Origin: Metabacillus schmidteae
GTDB taxonomy: Bacteria; Bacillota; Bacilli; Bacillales; Bacillaceae
NCBI RefSeq assembly: GCF_903166545.1
Contig: NZ_CAESCH010000001.1
Span: 1,244,001-1,308,000 of the forward strand
Direction: 5' to 3'
DNA length: 64,000 nt
This document shows positions 50,966 through 60,778 of this stretch, piece after piece. How positions within the stretch are numbered: position 1 is the first letter of the stretch; each line of letters begins with the position of its first letter. Made by a program: the position numbers and the translations under genes. A model generated the notes under the pieces. That model ran no database searches. It worked only from the letters and a program-made list of their open reading frames with translations, and was not told the origin of the DNA.

Positions 50966-51967
50966 ATGGGGATTTCAAAAGGTGATAGAGAAAATTATCT
51001 GAACTTATATATTACATTGTTAAATAAAGAGGCAATTGAAGATATTATCTCAGAGAAGGTAGAGTGGTTAAAATGGGAATATTATTTTCACGCTAAGAAG
51101 ATAGACATTTTTGGACAGTCAAATTCAGGCAAGACTTTATTCATAGAAAATCAAATTAACTTTGCCTATGAAGATGATCGGCACTTAAAATCGATAAGAG
51201 ATATTATTGAAAAAGCTCCTCATAATAGTATTGTCATTTGGGGAGCAAAAGGATTTTCTGCGGGCATTCTCAATAAGATTGCAAATATTATTCGTGAGCT
51301 AAAGGATAAGACTATTGAGTTCTATGCAGTAGAAGTTAATTCGAGCGTGCTACCGTTTCTTGAAAAACTGGAAAACATGCATATCTTACATGTCATGGAC
51401 AACCTTAAACAGTTAAATATCGTAGACACTTACAATGACATATTTGATAAATACGTCAGCATTTGTGAAAGTATTAGCGAGAAAAGCGAATACAAGTTCG
51501 AACGAATAACAGATCGACAAAGAACCAACGCCTATATCATAAAAGAATTGCGAAGCAGAGTGAAATACCCAAATATTTTTAGAGAGAAACGAACGATTGA
51601 TTCAAATAAATTGAGGTATGGGGCTGGTCGGACTTGTTGTGATTTTGAACTGGTCTATTCTAATCGAAACCATGAGTCTTATGTAAGTTGTCAGTTTGCA
51701 AATCAGACAGAAGACCTTTACCAAGAGGTGGCAAAACGAAAAAATATCTTAGAGGATAAGATCAGAAATAAAGTCGAGTGTGATGATTTGAATATGAGAA
51801 TAGTTACGTTCGTGAAACAATTCGAACACAAATTTGAAAAGGTTGATCAGTTAGTAAATTTGATGGACAAGTATATCTTCTATTTATCTAATTACACCTT
51901 CTATTTTGGTAAGCCTATGCGAGATGAAATGTGGGAGCAACATAAGGAAGGATTGTTGGAAACTTAA
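50966..51967 (+). CDS. P-loop NTPase-like protein, unknown
   Basis: This 333-residue protein has a clear Walker A GQSNSGKTLF at about 51-60. Beyond that are a hydrophobic IVIWGAKGFS strand that could be the Walker B neighbourhood, and a long basic, helical second half with two close cysteines (RTCCDFELVYS). The ATG at 50966 has AAGGAG 7 bp before it. No named family fits. It lies between the XRE gene and BREX, so it may be a regulator, partitioning or sensor ATPase. Confidence 0.55.
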   Translation: MGISKGDRENYLNLYITLLNKEAIEDIISEKVEWLKWEYYFHAKKIDIFGQSNSGKTLFIENQINFAYEDDRHLKSIRDIIEKAPHNSIVIWGAKGFSAGILNKIANIIRELKDKTIEFYAVEVNSSVLPFLEKLENMHILHVMDNLKQLNIVDTYNDIFDKYVSICESISEKSEYKFERITDRQRTNAYIIKELRSRVKYPNIFREKRTIDSNKLRYGAGRTCCDFELVYSNRNHESYVSCQFANQTEDLYQEVAKRKNILEDKIRNKVECDDLNMRIVTFVKQFEHKFEKVDQLVNLMDKYIFYLSNYTFYFGKPMRDEMWEQHKEGLLET

Positions 51968-51982
51968 ATATCAAAATAGCTG

Positions 51983-52016
51983 AGAGTGTAGGATAACTGC
52001 ACTCTCTATTTTTTTA
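51983..52016 (+). terminator. Terminator behind the P-loop gene
   Basis: AGAGTG / CACTCT stem and T7. Confidence 0.75.
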
Positions 52017-52025
52017 CAGATTTCT

Positions 52026-52054
52026 TTGCAATCGCCAATGAGTAAGAATAAAAT
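52026..52054 (+). promoter_or_regulatory. Candidate promoter of the BREX operon
   Basis: TTGCAA (52026-52031), 17-bp spacer, TAAAAT (52049-52054), right behind a terminator and 48 bp before the first gene. Confidence 0.5.
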
Positions 52055-52101
52055 AAGAATAGAATAATATTTGATAAAGACATTATTTGAGGTGGTCTTT
52101 T

Positions 52102-52353
52102 TTGCAAGTTAAACTTTTTTACAAGACACAAAGAGAGCTTGCAGTGTCTCTGAATGAAATTGTAGATGCTTATTGGAATGATGAAATAAATGAAGATTCC
52201 CTTATCAAGTGCGTCCATGACGTGTACATAAATAATCCAAATAAAATGCTTAAAGAAGGGAAGTTTACTACAGTCCTAAAACAACAGTGCGGAAAAAGAA
52301 GGCTTGAAGTAATAGAAAGAATTATAAGAGGCGGTGCTGAAATTAGGTCATAG
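52102..52353 (+). CDS. Small protein preceding brxA
   Basis: This 83-residue protein reads LQVKLFYKTQRELAVSLNEIVDAYWNDEINED..., then KFTTVLKQQCGKRRLEVIERI. The TTG at 52102 follows GAGGTGGT at a good distance; a TTG five codons upstream overlaps that site. It is the first gene of the BREX transcript, 26 bp ahead of brxA. Similar short proteins (I recall TIGR04540) are found in Bacillus; a defence role is not established. Confidence 0.6.
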   Translation: MQVKLFYKTQRELAVSLNEIVDAYWNDEINEDSLIKCVHDVYINNPNKMLKEGKFTTVLKQQCGKRRLEVIERIIRGGAEIRS

Positions 52354-52379
52354 TTACCGAGAAGGGAGGGATTAAATGT

Positions 52380-52976
52380 ATGACTAAAGAATTAGAATAT
52401 AGTGCCACACTCACAGGAGCTTCCTTTTTGCTGTACGAACTAAAGCAAGTCTTGAAGCTCAAAAAGCAAGGTTTGTCGGATGTTGAGATTAAAAAACAGG
52501 TAATTGAAGAAAATGCTTTTGAGTACAAGTTTACATCCAGTCTAAAACGAAGCGTACCTTCTGTGATAAGACGAGCAATTGTGTTAGATGATCAGCTACA
52601 AGAGTGGGTTTTAAGCGGCCCATTAGATGTAGGAAAGATTATAAACCTATATGCCATTATGAAGACGGATCGACTGTTCTTTGAATTTATGGATGAAGTT
52701 ATCCGAGAAAAGCTGGAAGAGGGTAATTACCTACTTGAAAAGAAGGATTTGAACGTTTTCTTTGTTACAAAAGCTGAGCAAGACGAAAAAATGGCGAAAT
52801 GGACTGAACAAACCATAAATAAATTGAAACAAGTTTATATGAAGTTGCTGTTTGAGGCGGGACTATTACGGGACAAAAAAACAGGTGAATTAAGCAGAGT
52901 GCTATTAGAGGAAGATATCAAACGTCATTTAACCTACATCGGAGATTCTGCTTATTTAAGAGCAATTGGAGAGTGA
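52380..52976 (+). CDS. brxA: BREX protein BrxA (DUF1819)
   Basis: This 198-residue DUF1819 family protein has SATLTGASFLLYELKQVLKLKKQG at the N-terminus, then SSLKRSVPSVIRRAIVLDDQLQEWVL, and ends GDSAYLRAIGE as usual. BrxA is the first core gene of BREX type 1 and binds DNA in characterised systems. AGGGAGGGATTAA stands before the ATG. It overlaps the longest frame of brxB, but the preferred brxB start lies 13 bp downstream. Confidence 0.92.
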   Translation: MTKELEYSATLTGASFLLYELKQVLKLKKQGLSDVEIKKQVIEENAFEYKFTSSLKRSVPSVIRRAIVLDDQLQEWVLSGPLDVGKIINLYAIMKTDRLFFEFMDEVIREKLEEGNYLLEKKDLNVFFVTKAEQDEKMAKWTEQTINKLKQVYMKLLFEAGLLRDKKTGELSRVLLEEDIKRHLTYIGDSAYLRAIGE

Positions 52977-52989
52977 AAGGAATATAAAT

Positions 52990-53556
52990 ATGGCTAACAT
53001 TAATCGAAGACTTGATAAGATTATTCCAAAAATTAAAGAGGAAAAGTTTATCCAAGGTAGAGGGCTTGGAAATGAGATTAGCTTTTATATTTTTGACTAT
53101 GAACCGAATGAAGAACTAATTGTTCGTGATTATGTGAATCATATAAAAAAGGAATTCAGTTACGAAGGATCTGATCGCAAAATTATTGAGTTCGACTTAT
53201 ACAAAATGTTAATAGAGATTGCAAGGGAAAAACGGATTTTTGATCAAGTTTTCAAAGTAGAGGAGAGGCAGGGGAAAGATGCACTATTTAAAGCATTAAC
53301 TACCTTTGCTAAACCCGACATCTTTTTGAGAAAGATTAAGGAACAATTGGGTGATCACAATGTTGTTTTTATCACAGGTGTGGGTAAAGTTTATCCATTT
53401 GTTCGATCACATACTATATTAAATAATCTTCAAGAGGTAATTGACAAAATACCTGTAATCATGTTTTTCCCAGGGCAATATGATGGACAATCTCTTCAAT
53501 TATTTGGGAAATTTAAAGATGACAACTATTACCGAGCATTTCCGTTAGTGGATTAG
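52990..53556 (+). CDS. brxB: BREX protein BrxB (DUF1788)
   Basis: This 188-residue DUF1788 protein has NRRLDKIIPKIKEEKFIQGRGLGNEISFYIFDY, VVFITGVGKVYPFVRSHTIL and VIMFFPGQYDGQSLQLFG. The ATG at 52990 is preferred (GAAAGGA upstream). BrxB is essential in BREX type 1; its biochemical role is unknown. brxC follows after 19 bp. Confidence 0.92.
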   Translation: MANINRRLDKIIPKIKEEKFIQGRGLGNEISFYIFDYEPNEELIVRDYVNHIKKEFSYEGSDRKIIEFDLYKMLIEIAREKRIFDQVFKVEERQGKDALFKALTTFAKPDIFLRKIKEQLGDHNVVFITGVGKVYPFVRSHTILNNLQEVIDKIPVIMFFPGQYDGQSLQLFGKFKDDNYYRAFPLVD

Positions 53557-53575
53557 ATAAAAGGGGGACATACAG

Positions 53576-56500
53576 ATGATCATTAAGGATATGTTTCAGA
53601 AAGACATTGAAAGAGATATAAGAGGCGTTATTAAAGTTGCTCAGACAGATGAGGACAATATTTATCAAGAGCTTGATGAATATGTCGTTACAAGGGAATT
53701 GAACAAGCATTTATCGAAGTTTTATGAGAATTATCAGAAGGGCATAGACGGAGTAACGGATAAAATGGGAGTCTGGATTTCAGGATTCTTCGGTTCAGGT
53801 AAATCGCACTTTCTGAAAATCCTTGCCTATCTACTTGAAAATAAAAAAGTAAAAGACAAACAAGCAATTGATTTCTTTCAAGATAAGATACAAGATCCAC
53901 TTATTTTAGCAAATATGAATCGGACAGCAGATGTTGAGACCGAAGTAATTTTATTTAACATTGATTCGAAAGCTGGGATGGATAGCAAATCGAAAGAGGA
54001 TGCAATTCTTCGTGTTTTTATGAAGGTTTTCTATGAACATAGAGGGTACTTTGGAGATATTCCTGGGGTTGCAGAAATGGAAAAATACTTGGATCAAAAA
54101 GGTGTCTATGAGCAATTTAAAGCGGAATTTAAGGCACTTTCAGGTGAGGAATGGGTGGATCGCCGTAACACGTTTTATTTTGACGCTGACTACGTAATAG
54201 GAGCCTTAACAAAGGTTACGGATATGTCCGAAGAATCAGCTCGAAACTGGTTCGAAAAAGGCGTGAATAATTTTGAAATCAGCATTGAGAAGTTTGCAAA
54301 AGATGTAAATGAATATATTGAACGAAAAGGGGGGAAATTCCACCTTGTATTTTTAGTCGATGAAATCGGGCAGTACATTGGTGATAGTCGAAACCTTATG
54401 CTAAACCTTCAAACGCTTGCAGAGGACTTAGGAACTCATGCGAAAGGGAAGGTATGGATTATGGTTACTTCCCAAGAGAGCATTGATAGCCTTGTTAAGG
54501 TAAAGGGAGATGACTTCTCACGCATTCAGGGCCGCTTTGATACAAGGCTTTCTCTTTCATCCATATCTGTTGATGAAGTAATCAAGAAACGTATCTTACT
54601 AAAGAAAGACTTTGCTAACGATAAGCTCAAATTGATATATCCAGAGAAAAGTGCAATTTTAAAGAACTTAATCAGTTTTAAAGAAAGTACAGCAGATTTG
54701 AGAGGATATGATAATGAACAAGAATTTGCAGACGTTTACCCATTTATTCCATATCAATTTAAACTTCTGCAAAATGTTTTTGAGCAAGTAAGAAGACATG
54801 GTTCATCTGGCAAACACTTATCCGAGGGTGAACGTTCGATGTTATCTGCATTTAAAGAAGCGGGGTTACGTTTTAAGGATGAAGAGGAGGGCGTGTTGGT
54901 TCCTTTCTACGCATTTTACGATACAATTAAGGAATTTCTCAATCCAACTATTTCAAGGGTAATCGAGGGAGCATATGAAAACCCTGCTCTAAAAGATAAT
55001 GAATTTAATATAAACCTCTTGAAAGTATTATTTATGATTAAATACATCAAAGAGCTTCCTGCCAATCTTGATAATATTGCAACCCTTATGGTCACAAATA
55101 TTGATGAAGATAAATTAGAGTTGAAAGAAAAAATTAAAGTCGCTTTAAGAAAACTCATTGCACAAACACTTGTTCAGAAAAATGGCGAATTCTTTATCTT
55201 CTTAACAGACGATGAACAAGATATCAACCGAGAAATTAAAACAATTAATGTAGACGATGATGTAATTAAAAGAGAACTTGCTAACTATATTTTCCAAGAC
55301 CTTTATGACGAGAAAAAATACCGTTATTCACCTGAATATTCGTTTTCTTACAATCAAAAAATGGATGAAAAGAATCATGGTAATCAAACATCAAGTGTAG
55401 GTATTACTATACTCTCGCCATTATCAGATCATTATGGGAAATCTGAACAGGAATTAATGATGATGTCGTCAGGTACTGGTGAATGTATCATTAAACTTGG
55501 TGGAAATGAATTCTATATAGAAGAAATGGAAGAGATTCTAAGAATTGAGGAGTATCGTAAGAAAAAGAACATCACACAGCTTCCTGAAAGCATTCAGAAC
55601 ATCTTAAACAATAAACAAGCAGAAGTTCGGGAAAGAAGACGAAGAGTACGTGAATTGTTAGAAGATGCGATTAAAAGTGGTCAATTCTTCATAAACGGAG
55701 ATAATATTGCAATTAAAGGCTCAACAGTAAGAGAAAAAATAAATACTGCTCTACACTCTTTAGTTGATAATGTATATACGAAATTAGGATACGTAAAGGA
55801 TTATTTGGGAACTGAAAGAGAACTTCTTGCGGTATTAAACTCAAAAGAAGAGCAAATGTCCTTTAGTACAGAAATAAAGCAAGTACCAAATGAATTAGCC
55901 ATCAAAGAAATTTCAGATTTTATTACACTTCAAGATTCAATTCAAAAGCAAATTCGAGTCAAAATGATTTTAGATCGTTTCCACGATAAGCCTTATGGAT
56001 GGAGAGAGCTGGATATTCAAAGAATGATTGCTGAACTGTTAAAGGATCAAAAAATTCGGATTCGCTATAATTCCGAGTATTTGGAGCCAGAGGTGGATTC
56101 GAGTAGAATAATAACCATATTGACGAAACCAAATGAAGCTGATAAAGGGATTATTCTAAAACGTAAAAAAGTCGATGAAACACTTATTAAAACAGCCAAG
56201 AAAGTGAGTAAAGAAGTCTTTAATAAAACAGACTTACCAGATGATGAAGACGGATTAGTGAAGGAAATTCGTTCCCTTATTGAAAAGCAAGAGGCAGAAA
56301 TTAATGCTTACAAGGCTCGTTATGAGGGTAGAAAGTATCCTGGTATGAGTTTACTTAATAAAGGATTAGAATATTTTAGTGAGTTTCATAAAGGGTTAGA
56401 TAATGCTTCTTTCTTTGCAAAGATCAAAGGGTTACAAAAAGATCTTAGCTATTGGGAAGAGGATATGACTTATTTAAGGAATTTCTTTAGTGGCGATCAA

Positions 56501-57157
56501 AAAGATATTTTTGATAAAGGACTTACAGCACTTAACACATACGAAGAAAATAAAACTTATCTTATTGAGCAAGTTGCTGATCAGTATGCAACACAATTAA
56601 AAAATATCTTAAATGATTCAATTCCGTATGGGAAAATTAAAGATATTCCAGAGATAATCAAGTCTATTTATAAACAAATTGATCATGTACTAACAGAGAA
56701 AAAAGAAAATGCTAAGGAAAAAATAAAAGTTGACTATGATTACATTGCTTTAAAAGCAAAGCAATATGGTGTTTCCGATGATACGAAGAAGCGAATTGAA
56801 CAATACTATCCTGAATTGCTAAGCCAAATAGAAGGGTTTGTTGATATCTACAAGGTAGATGCAACTATTTCTCAAAGTGCCAGTTTTAAGGAAAAATATG
56901 AACGAGCCATCAATCAAGAAATTCAAGAATGGCAAAATCGAAATGCAAAAAAACCACCAATTGTAATAGATGGAGGGGAAACCTCAGATAACGGTGGACA
57001 AGTTGCTACGGTACAAAAGCAAAAGATAAAAGCATCCGAATTAATTGTCGTGAGAGAATTACGTTCAGAAGAAGATGTAGAACAGTACATCAATACCTTA
57101 TCAAATAAGTTAAAGCAGATTATTAAATCTAATAAAGAAATCGAGTTTATTGATTAG
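53576..57157 (+). CDS. brxC: BREX ATPase BrxC
   Basis: This 1193-residue protein has Walker A GFFGSGKSHFL (70-80, Lys76), a Walker B-type VFLVDEIGQYIGD around residue 262 and large helical C-terminal regions, typical in size for BrxC (about 1200). It is the BREX AAA-type ATPase, related to PglY. AAGGGGG ribosome site. Near the C-terminus is a low-complexity linker (GGETSDNGGQV). No frameshift seen. Confidence 0.94.
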   Translation: MIIKDMFQKDIERDIRGVIKVAQTDEDNIYQELDEYVVTRELNKHLSKFYENYQKGIDGVTDKMGVWISGFFGSGKSHFLKILAYLLENKKVKDKQAIDFFQDKIQDPLILANMNRTADVETEVILFNIDSKAGMDSKSKEDAILRVFMKVFYEHRGYFGDIPGVAEMEKYLDQKGVYEQFKAEFKALSGEEWVDRRNTFYFDADYVIGALTKVTDMSEESARNWFEKGVNNFEISIEKFAKDVNEYIERKGGKFHLVFLVDEIGQYIGDSRNLMLNLQTLAEDLGTHAKGKVWIMVTSQESIDSLVKVKGDDFSRIQGRFDTRLSLSSISVDEVIKKRILLKKDFANDKLKLIYPEKSAILKNLISFKESTADLRGYDNEQEFADVYPFIPYQFKLLQNVFEQVRRHGSSGKHLSEGERSMLSAFKEAGLRFKDEEEGVLVPFYAFYDTIKEFLNPTISRVIEGAYENPALKDNEFNINLLKVLFMIKYIKELPANLDNIATLMVTNIDEDKLELKEKIKVALRKLIAQTLVQKNGEFFIFLTDDEQDINREIKTINVDDDVIKRELANYIFQDLYDEKKYRYSPEYSFSYNQKMDEKNHGNQTSSVGITILSPLSDHYGKSEQELMMMSSGTGECIIKLGGNEFYIEEMEEILRIEEYRKKKNITQLPESIQNILNNKQAEVRERRRRVRELLEDAIKSGQFFINGDNIAIKGSTVREKINTALHSLVDNVYTKLGYVKDYLGTERELLAVLNSKEEQMSFSTEIKQVPNELAIKEISDFITLQDSIQKQIRVKMILDRFHDKPYGWRELDIQRMIAELLKDQKIRIRYNSEYLEPEVDSSRIITILTKPNEADKGIILKRKKVDETLIKTAKKVSKEVFNKTDLPDDEDGLVKEIRSLIEKQEAEINAYKARYEGRKYPGMSLLNKGLEYFSEFHKGLDNASFFAKIKGLQKDLSYWEEDMTYLRNFFSGDQKDIFDKGLTALNTYEENKTYLIEQVADQYATQLKNILNDSIPYGKIKDIPEIIKSIYKQIDHVLTEKKENAKEKIKVDYDYIALKAKQYGVSDDTKKRIEQYYPELLSQIEGFVDIYKVDATISQSASFKEKYERAINQEIQEWQNRNAKKPPIVIDGGETSDNGGQVATVQKQKIKASELIVVRELRSEEDVEQYINTLSNKLKQIIKSNKEIEFID

Positions 57158-57172
57158 TCGGGAGATGTCGGA

Positions 57173-60100
57173 ATGAATAAATCAGCATTGAAGACCTTTG
57201 CGACAAGTGCCAGAAAAGAGCTTTTGAAAAAAGTTGAAGCAAAGGCAATGAAGATTGGAATTACAGAAGAAACAATCAAAAAAGCGGATGTGGAAAGCTC
57301 TGATGCCATCTTTATCGATGGCAGTCGGCTTTCAAAAGAAGAAAAAATTCAACGAGACAAACTGATTGCACGTATTAATCAAATGGGGTTCAAACAAGTA
57401 ATGGAGGAAGTTGCTTATACTTGGTTTAACCGTTTCACAGCATTACGTTTCATGGAAGTAAACGATTATCTTTCAACAGGTGTAAGAGTGTTGTCATCTT
57501 CAAATCCAAACAGTGCTGATCCAGACATGCTAAATGAGGCATTAGAATTGGATTTAGAAGTCGAATTGGATAAAGAACGTATCTATAATTTGAAATTAAA
57601 CAATGAAACAGAAGAATTGTTCAAGTATTTAATTATAAAGCATTGTAACGACCTGAATCGTTTTCTACCATTTATGTTTGAAATGATTGATGATTATACA
57701 GAAATTCTTTTCCCAGAAGGATTGTTAGCAAAAGATTCATTTGTCCGTCTAATGACTGATATTGATTTTATTCCAGAGGATAATTGGCAAAAGGTAGAGG
57801 TCATTGGCTGGTTGTATCAATATTACATAGCTGAAGAGAAAGATCGAGTAATTCAAGCTAAAAAGAAATATAAAACAGAAGAAATACCTTTTGCAACACA
57901 GTTATTCACCCCTGATTGGATAGTCCGTTATATGGTACAGAATTCGTTAGGGCGTTATTGGATGGAGTCGCATCCTGAACATCGAGAGCTAATAGATGAT
58001 TGGGAATTCTATCTTGAAAACCGTAACCGAGAACCAGATTTTGAGGAGAAACTTGCTCCTTACATTAATAAAGAATTAAAAGTAGAGGACATTAAATGTT
58101 TTGATCCAGCAATGGGGAGTGGGCATATTCTTGTTTATTTGTTCGATGTTTTGTATGAAATTTACAGTAAATGTGGCTACATGGAACGAGAAATCCCAAG
58201 GTTAATAATAGAAAACAATCTCTACGGATTAGATATAGATGATCGAGCATATCAGCTTGCAAGTTTTTCGGTTGTAATGAAGGCATTAAAGTATAATAGT
58301 AGATTTTTTAGAAGCATTGAAAGAGATGGGTTGAAGCTAAACTTAGCTTCTCTACAGGAAACTAATTCACTAAACGATGAAGACATTACTTATATCGTAG
58401 GAGAAAATAATGGAGACAATTTTGAAAGTGTAAAATTTTTCATAAAAACATTCTTCAATGCTAAGACATTCGGTTCTCTAATTAAGATTAAAGAATATGA
58501 TGGGGACTTATTATATAGCATTTATAATAGAATTCAAGATAATCCTGCAACAAACCTGTTTGAAGAAGAGTCAAGGAAAAAGGCATTAAGATTATTGCCA
58601 CAGCTGATAAAGCAATCTGAAATAATGTTAAAACAATATGATATTGTAATCACCAATCCTCCTTATATGGGAGCTAAATATATGACAAAAGAATTAGGGG
58701 AGTATTTACAAAATGAATATCCTAATTCGAAATCTGACTTATTTTCTGCTTTCATGGAGTATATAACAATTACATGTTCAAAAAAGGGGCAGATTGGCCT
58801 CGTTACTCCTTTTGTTTGGATGTTTATTAAAACATATGAAAATTTGAGAACGTCATTAATTAACAATAATTCAATAAGCTCATTAGTGCAATTAGAGTAT
58901 AATTCATTTGAAACAGCGGCCATTCCTGTTTGCACTTTTACATTACGAAATTATTATGTGGACATTCCAGGAGAATTTGTAAGACTTTCCGATTTTGTTG
59001 GCGTTGAGCTCCAACCTCAAAAGCTGTTAGAAGCTGTACAGAATAAAGAAGCAAAATACAGATATACAACAGAAAATAAGAGCTATAAGGATATTCCAAG
59101 CAATCCAATTGCGTATTGGATATCTGATAACATCCGTGAAACTTTTAGAAATAGTACGTTATTAAGCGAAATTGCAACACCAAGACAAGGAATAGCTACT
59201 GCTGATAATGGTAGATTTTTAAGATTATGGTATGAAATCGATTGGGATAACTTTGGAAGAGGCTACCAAAATAAAAGTCAAGCAAAAGAAAGTGGTAAAC
59301 GATGGTTTCCTTATAATAAGGGCGGAGAATTTAGAAAGTGGTTTGGGAATAATGAATGGACAGTAAATTGGTTTAATGATGGGCAAGAAATTAAAGACTT
59401 TAGCAGAGCGGTTGTAAGAAATCCTGACTACTTCTTTAAAGAAGGTATAACTTGGTCATTCATTAGTTCTACAAGATTTGGGGTAAGATATTCAACGCCA
59501 GGTTTTATATTTGATGTTGGAGGATCGTCTCTTTTTGTTGATGAGGAAAACTTGAATTATCTTATGGGGTTCTTATGCTCAAAATTAACATTTGAGTTAA
59601 TGAAAGTACAAAATCCGACTATGAATTTTCAGGTGGGTAATATTGCTAATTTGCCCGTTATTTTCCCAAATAGCACAGAGGTAAAAGAAAGAATTAATGA
59701 CCTTGTAAGTGAAAATATAAATATTTCCAAAAGCGATTGGGATTCAAAGGAAACCTCATGGGACTTTAAAGAAAATCCTTTAGTTCGTTATTCTAAAAAC
59801 AATTCATTAATTAATGATGCGTGGAAAGAATGGTATATTGAGACTAAACAGAAATTTGATACTATGAAGAAAAACGAAGAGGAATTAAATGGTTATATTA
59901 TTGAAATTTATAAACTTAGAAGTGAATTTACACCTCATGTTGAAGATAGAGATGTAAGTGTGTATGTAGCAGAATTACAATATGATATAAAATTATTTAT
60001 GTCATATGCTGTTGGATGTATGTTTGGAAGATATTCATTAGATAAACAAGGAATAGTCTGTGCAGGTAAAGAATTTAATCCTTTATTTTATGAAACATTT

Positions 60101-60703
60101 CCTGTTGAAACCGACAATATACTACCTATCCTTCCTGGTACATATATTGATGATGACATTGTTACAAGATTTATCGAGTTTGTTAAGGTTACATTTGGTG
60201 AAGATTCATTAATAAAAAATCTTGATTTTATTGCAGATACAATCGGTAGAAAAAAAGGTGAAATTGCCAAAGAAACTATTGGTCGTTACTTTTTAAATGA
60301 TTTCTTTTCTGATCATACCAATCTCTATAGTACAAGAGGTAGGAAAGCCCCTATTTATTGGCTGTTTACTTCTGGTAAGCAAAAAGCATTTAATTGCTTA
60401 GTTTATATTCATCGGTATGATAAAACAACTTTGTCAAGAATTAGAACGGATTATTTGCATGAATTTCAAGTTCGGTTGGATGTAGAAAGGAAAAATTTAT
60501 TGAATGTTATTGAAGGTGATTCTACAACTAAAGAAATTAGTAACGCCAAGAAAGAATTGAAGGTTTTGGACAAGAAGATTGAAGAAATAAAAGAGTACGA
60601 TGAACTACTACACCATATGGCTGATATGCAAATCGAAATAAATTTGGATGATGGTGTTTTGGAAAATCATGAGAAGTTTAAGGGACTTGTAGCAAAAATT
60701 TAA
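57173..60703 (+). CDS. pglX: BREX adenine-specific DNA methyltransferase PglX
   Basis: This 1176-residue protein has the SAM-binding motif DPAMGSGH (311-318), catalytic NPPY (495-498) of N6-adenine methyltransferases, then a target-recognition half. PglX marks host DNA and is needed for both modification and phage exclusion. GGGAGATG upstream of ATG, 15 bp after brxC. Full length, no break. The recognition sequence cannot be read from the protein. Confidence 0.95.
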   Translation: MNKSALKTFATSARKELLKKVEAKAMKIGITEETIKKADVESSDAIFIDGSRLSKEEKIQRDKLIARINQMGFKQVMEEVAYTWFNRFTALRFMEVNDYLSTGVRVLSSSNPNSADPDMLNEALELDLEVELDKERIYNLKLNNETEELFKYLIIKHCNDLNRFLPFMFEMIDDYTEILFPEGLLAKDSFVRLMTDIDFIPEDNWQKVEVIGWLYQYYIAEEKDRVIQAKKKYKTEEIPFATQLFTPDWIVRYMVQNSLGRYWMESHPEHRELIDDWEFYLENRNREPDFEEKLAPYINKELKVEDIKCFDPAMGSGHILVYLFDVLYEIYSKCGYMEREIPRLIIENNLYGLDIDDRAYQLASFSVVMKALKYNSRFFRSIERDGLKLNLASLQETNSLNDEDITYIVGENNGDNFESVKFFIKTFFNAKTFGSLIKIKEYDGDLLYSIYNRIQDNPATNLFEEESRKKALRLLPQLIKQSEIMLKQYDIVITNPPYMGAKYMTKELGEYLQNEYPNSKSDLFSAFMEYITITCSKKGQIGLVTPFVWMFIKTYENLRTSLINNNSISSLVQLEYNSFETAAIPVCTFTLRNYYVDIPGEFVRLSDFVGVELQPQKLLEAVQNKEAKYRYTTENKSYKDIPSNPIAYWISDNIRETFRNSTLLSEIATPRQGIATADNGRFLRLWYEIDWDNFGRGYQNKSQAKESGKRWFPYNKGGEFRKWFGNNEWTVNWFNDGQEIKDFSRAVVRNPDYFFKEGITWSFISSTRFGVRYSTPGFIFDVGGSSLFVDEENLNYLMGFLCSKLTFELMKVQNPTMNFQVGNIANLPVIFPNSTEVKERINDLVSENINISKSDWDSKETSWDFKENPLVRYSKNNSLINDAWKEWYIETKQKFDTMKKNEEELNGYIIEIYKLRSEFTPHVEDRDVSVYVAELQYDIKLFMSYAVGCMFGRYSLDKQGIVCAGKEFNPLFYETFPVETDNILPILPGTYIDDDIVTRFIEFVKVTFGEDSLIKNLDFIADTIGRKKGEIAKETIGRYFLNDFFSDHTNLYSTRGRKAPIYWLFTSGKQKAFNCLVYIHRYDKTTLSRIRTDYLHEFQVRLDVERKNLLNVIEGDSTTKEISNAKKELKVLDKKIEEIKEYDELLHHMADMQIEINLDDGVLENHEKFKGLVAKI

Positions 60704-60778
60704 GCAGTCATGAGGATATATCAGTTATGGCTGGTGTATCCTTGTTTTATGGAGTTTATTGTAAAGGGGTGAGTGGAC

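Noticed and set aside
57173..60703. PglX as a type IIG or type I restriction methylase
   Set aside because: Size, neighbours and order brxC-pglX-pglZ-brxL define BREX; no restriction nuclease domain was seen.
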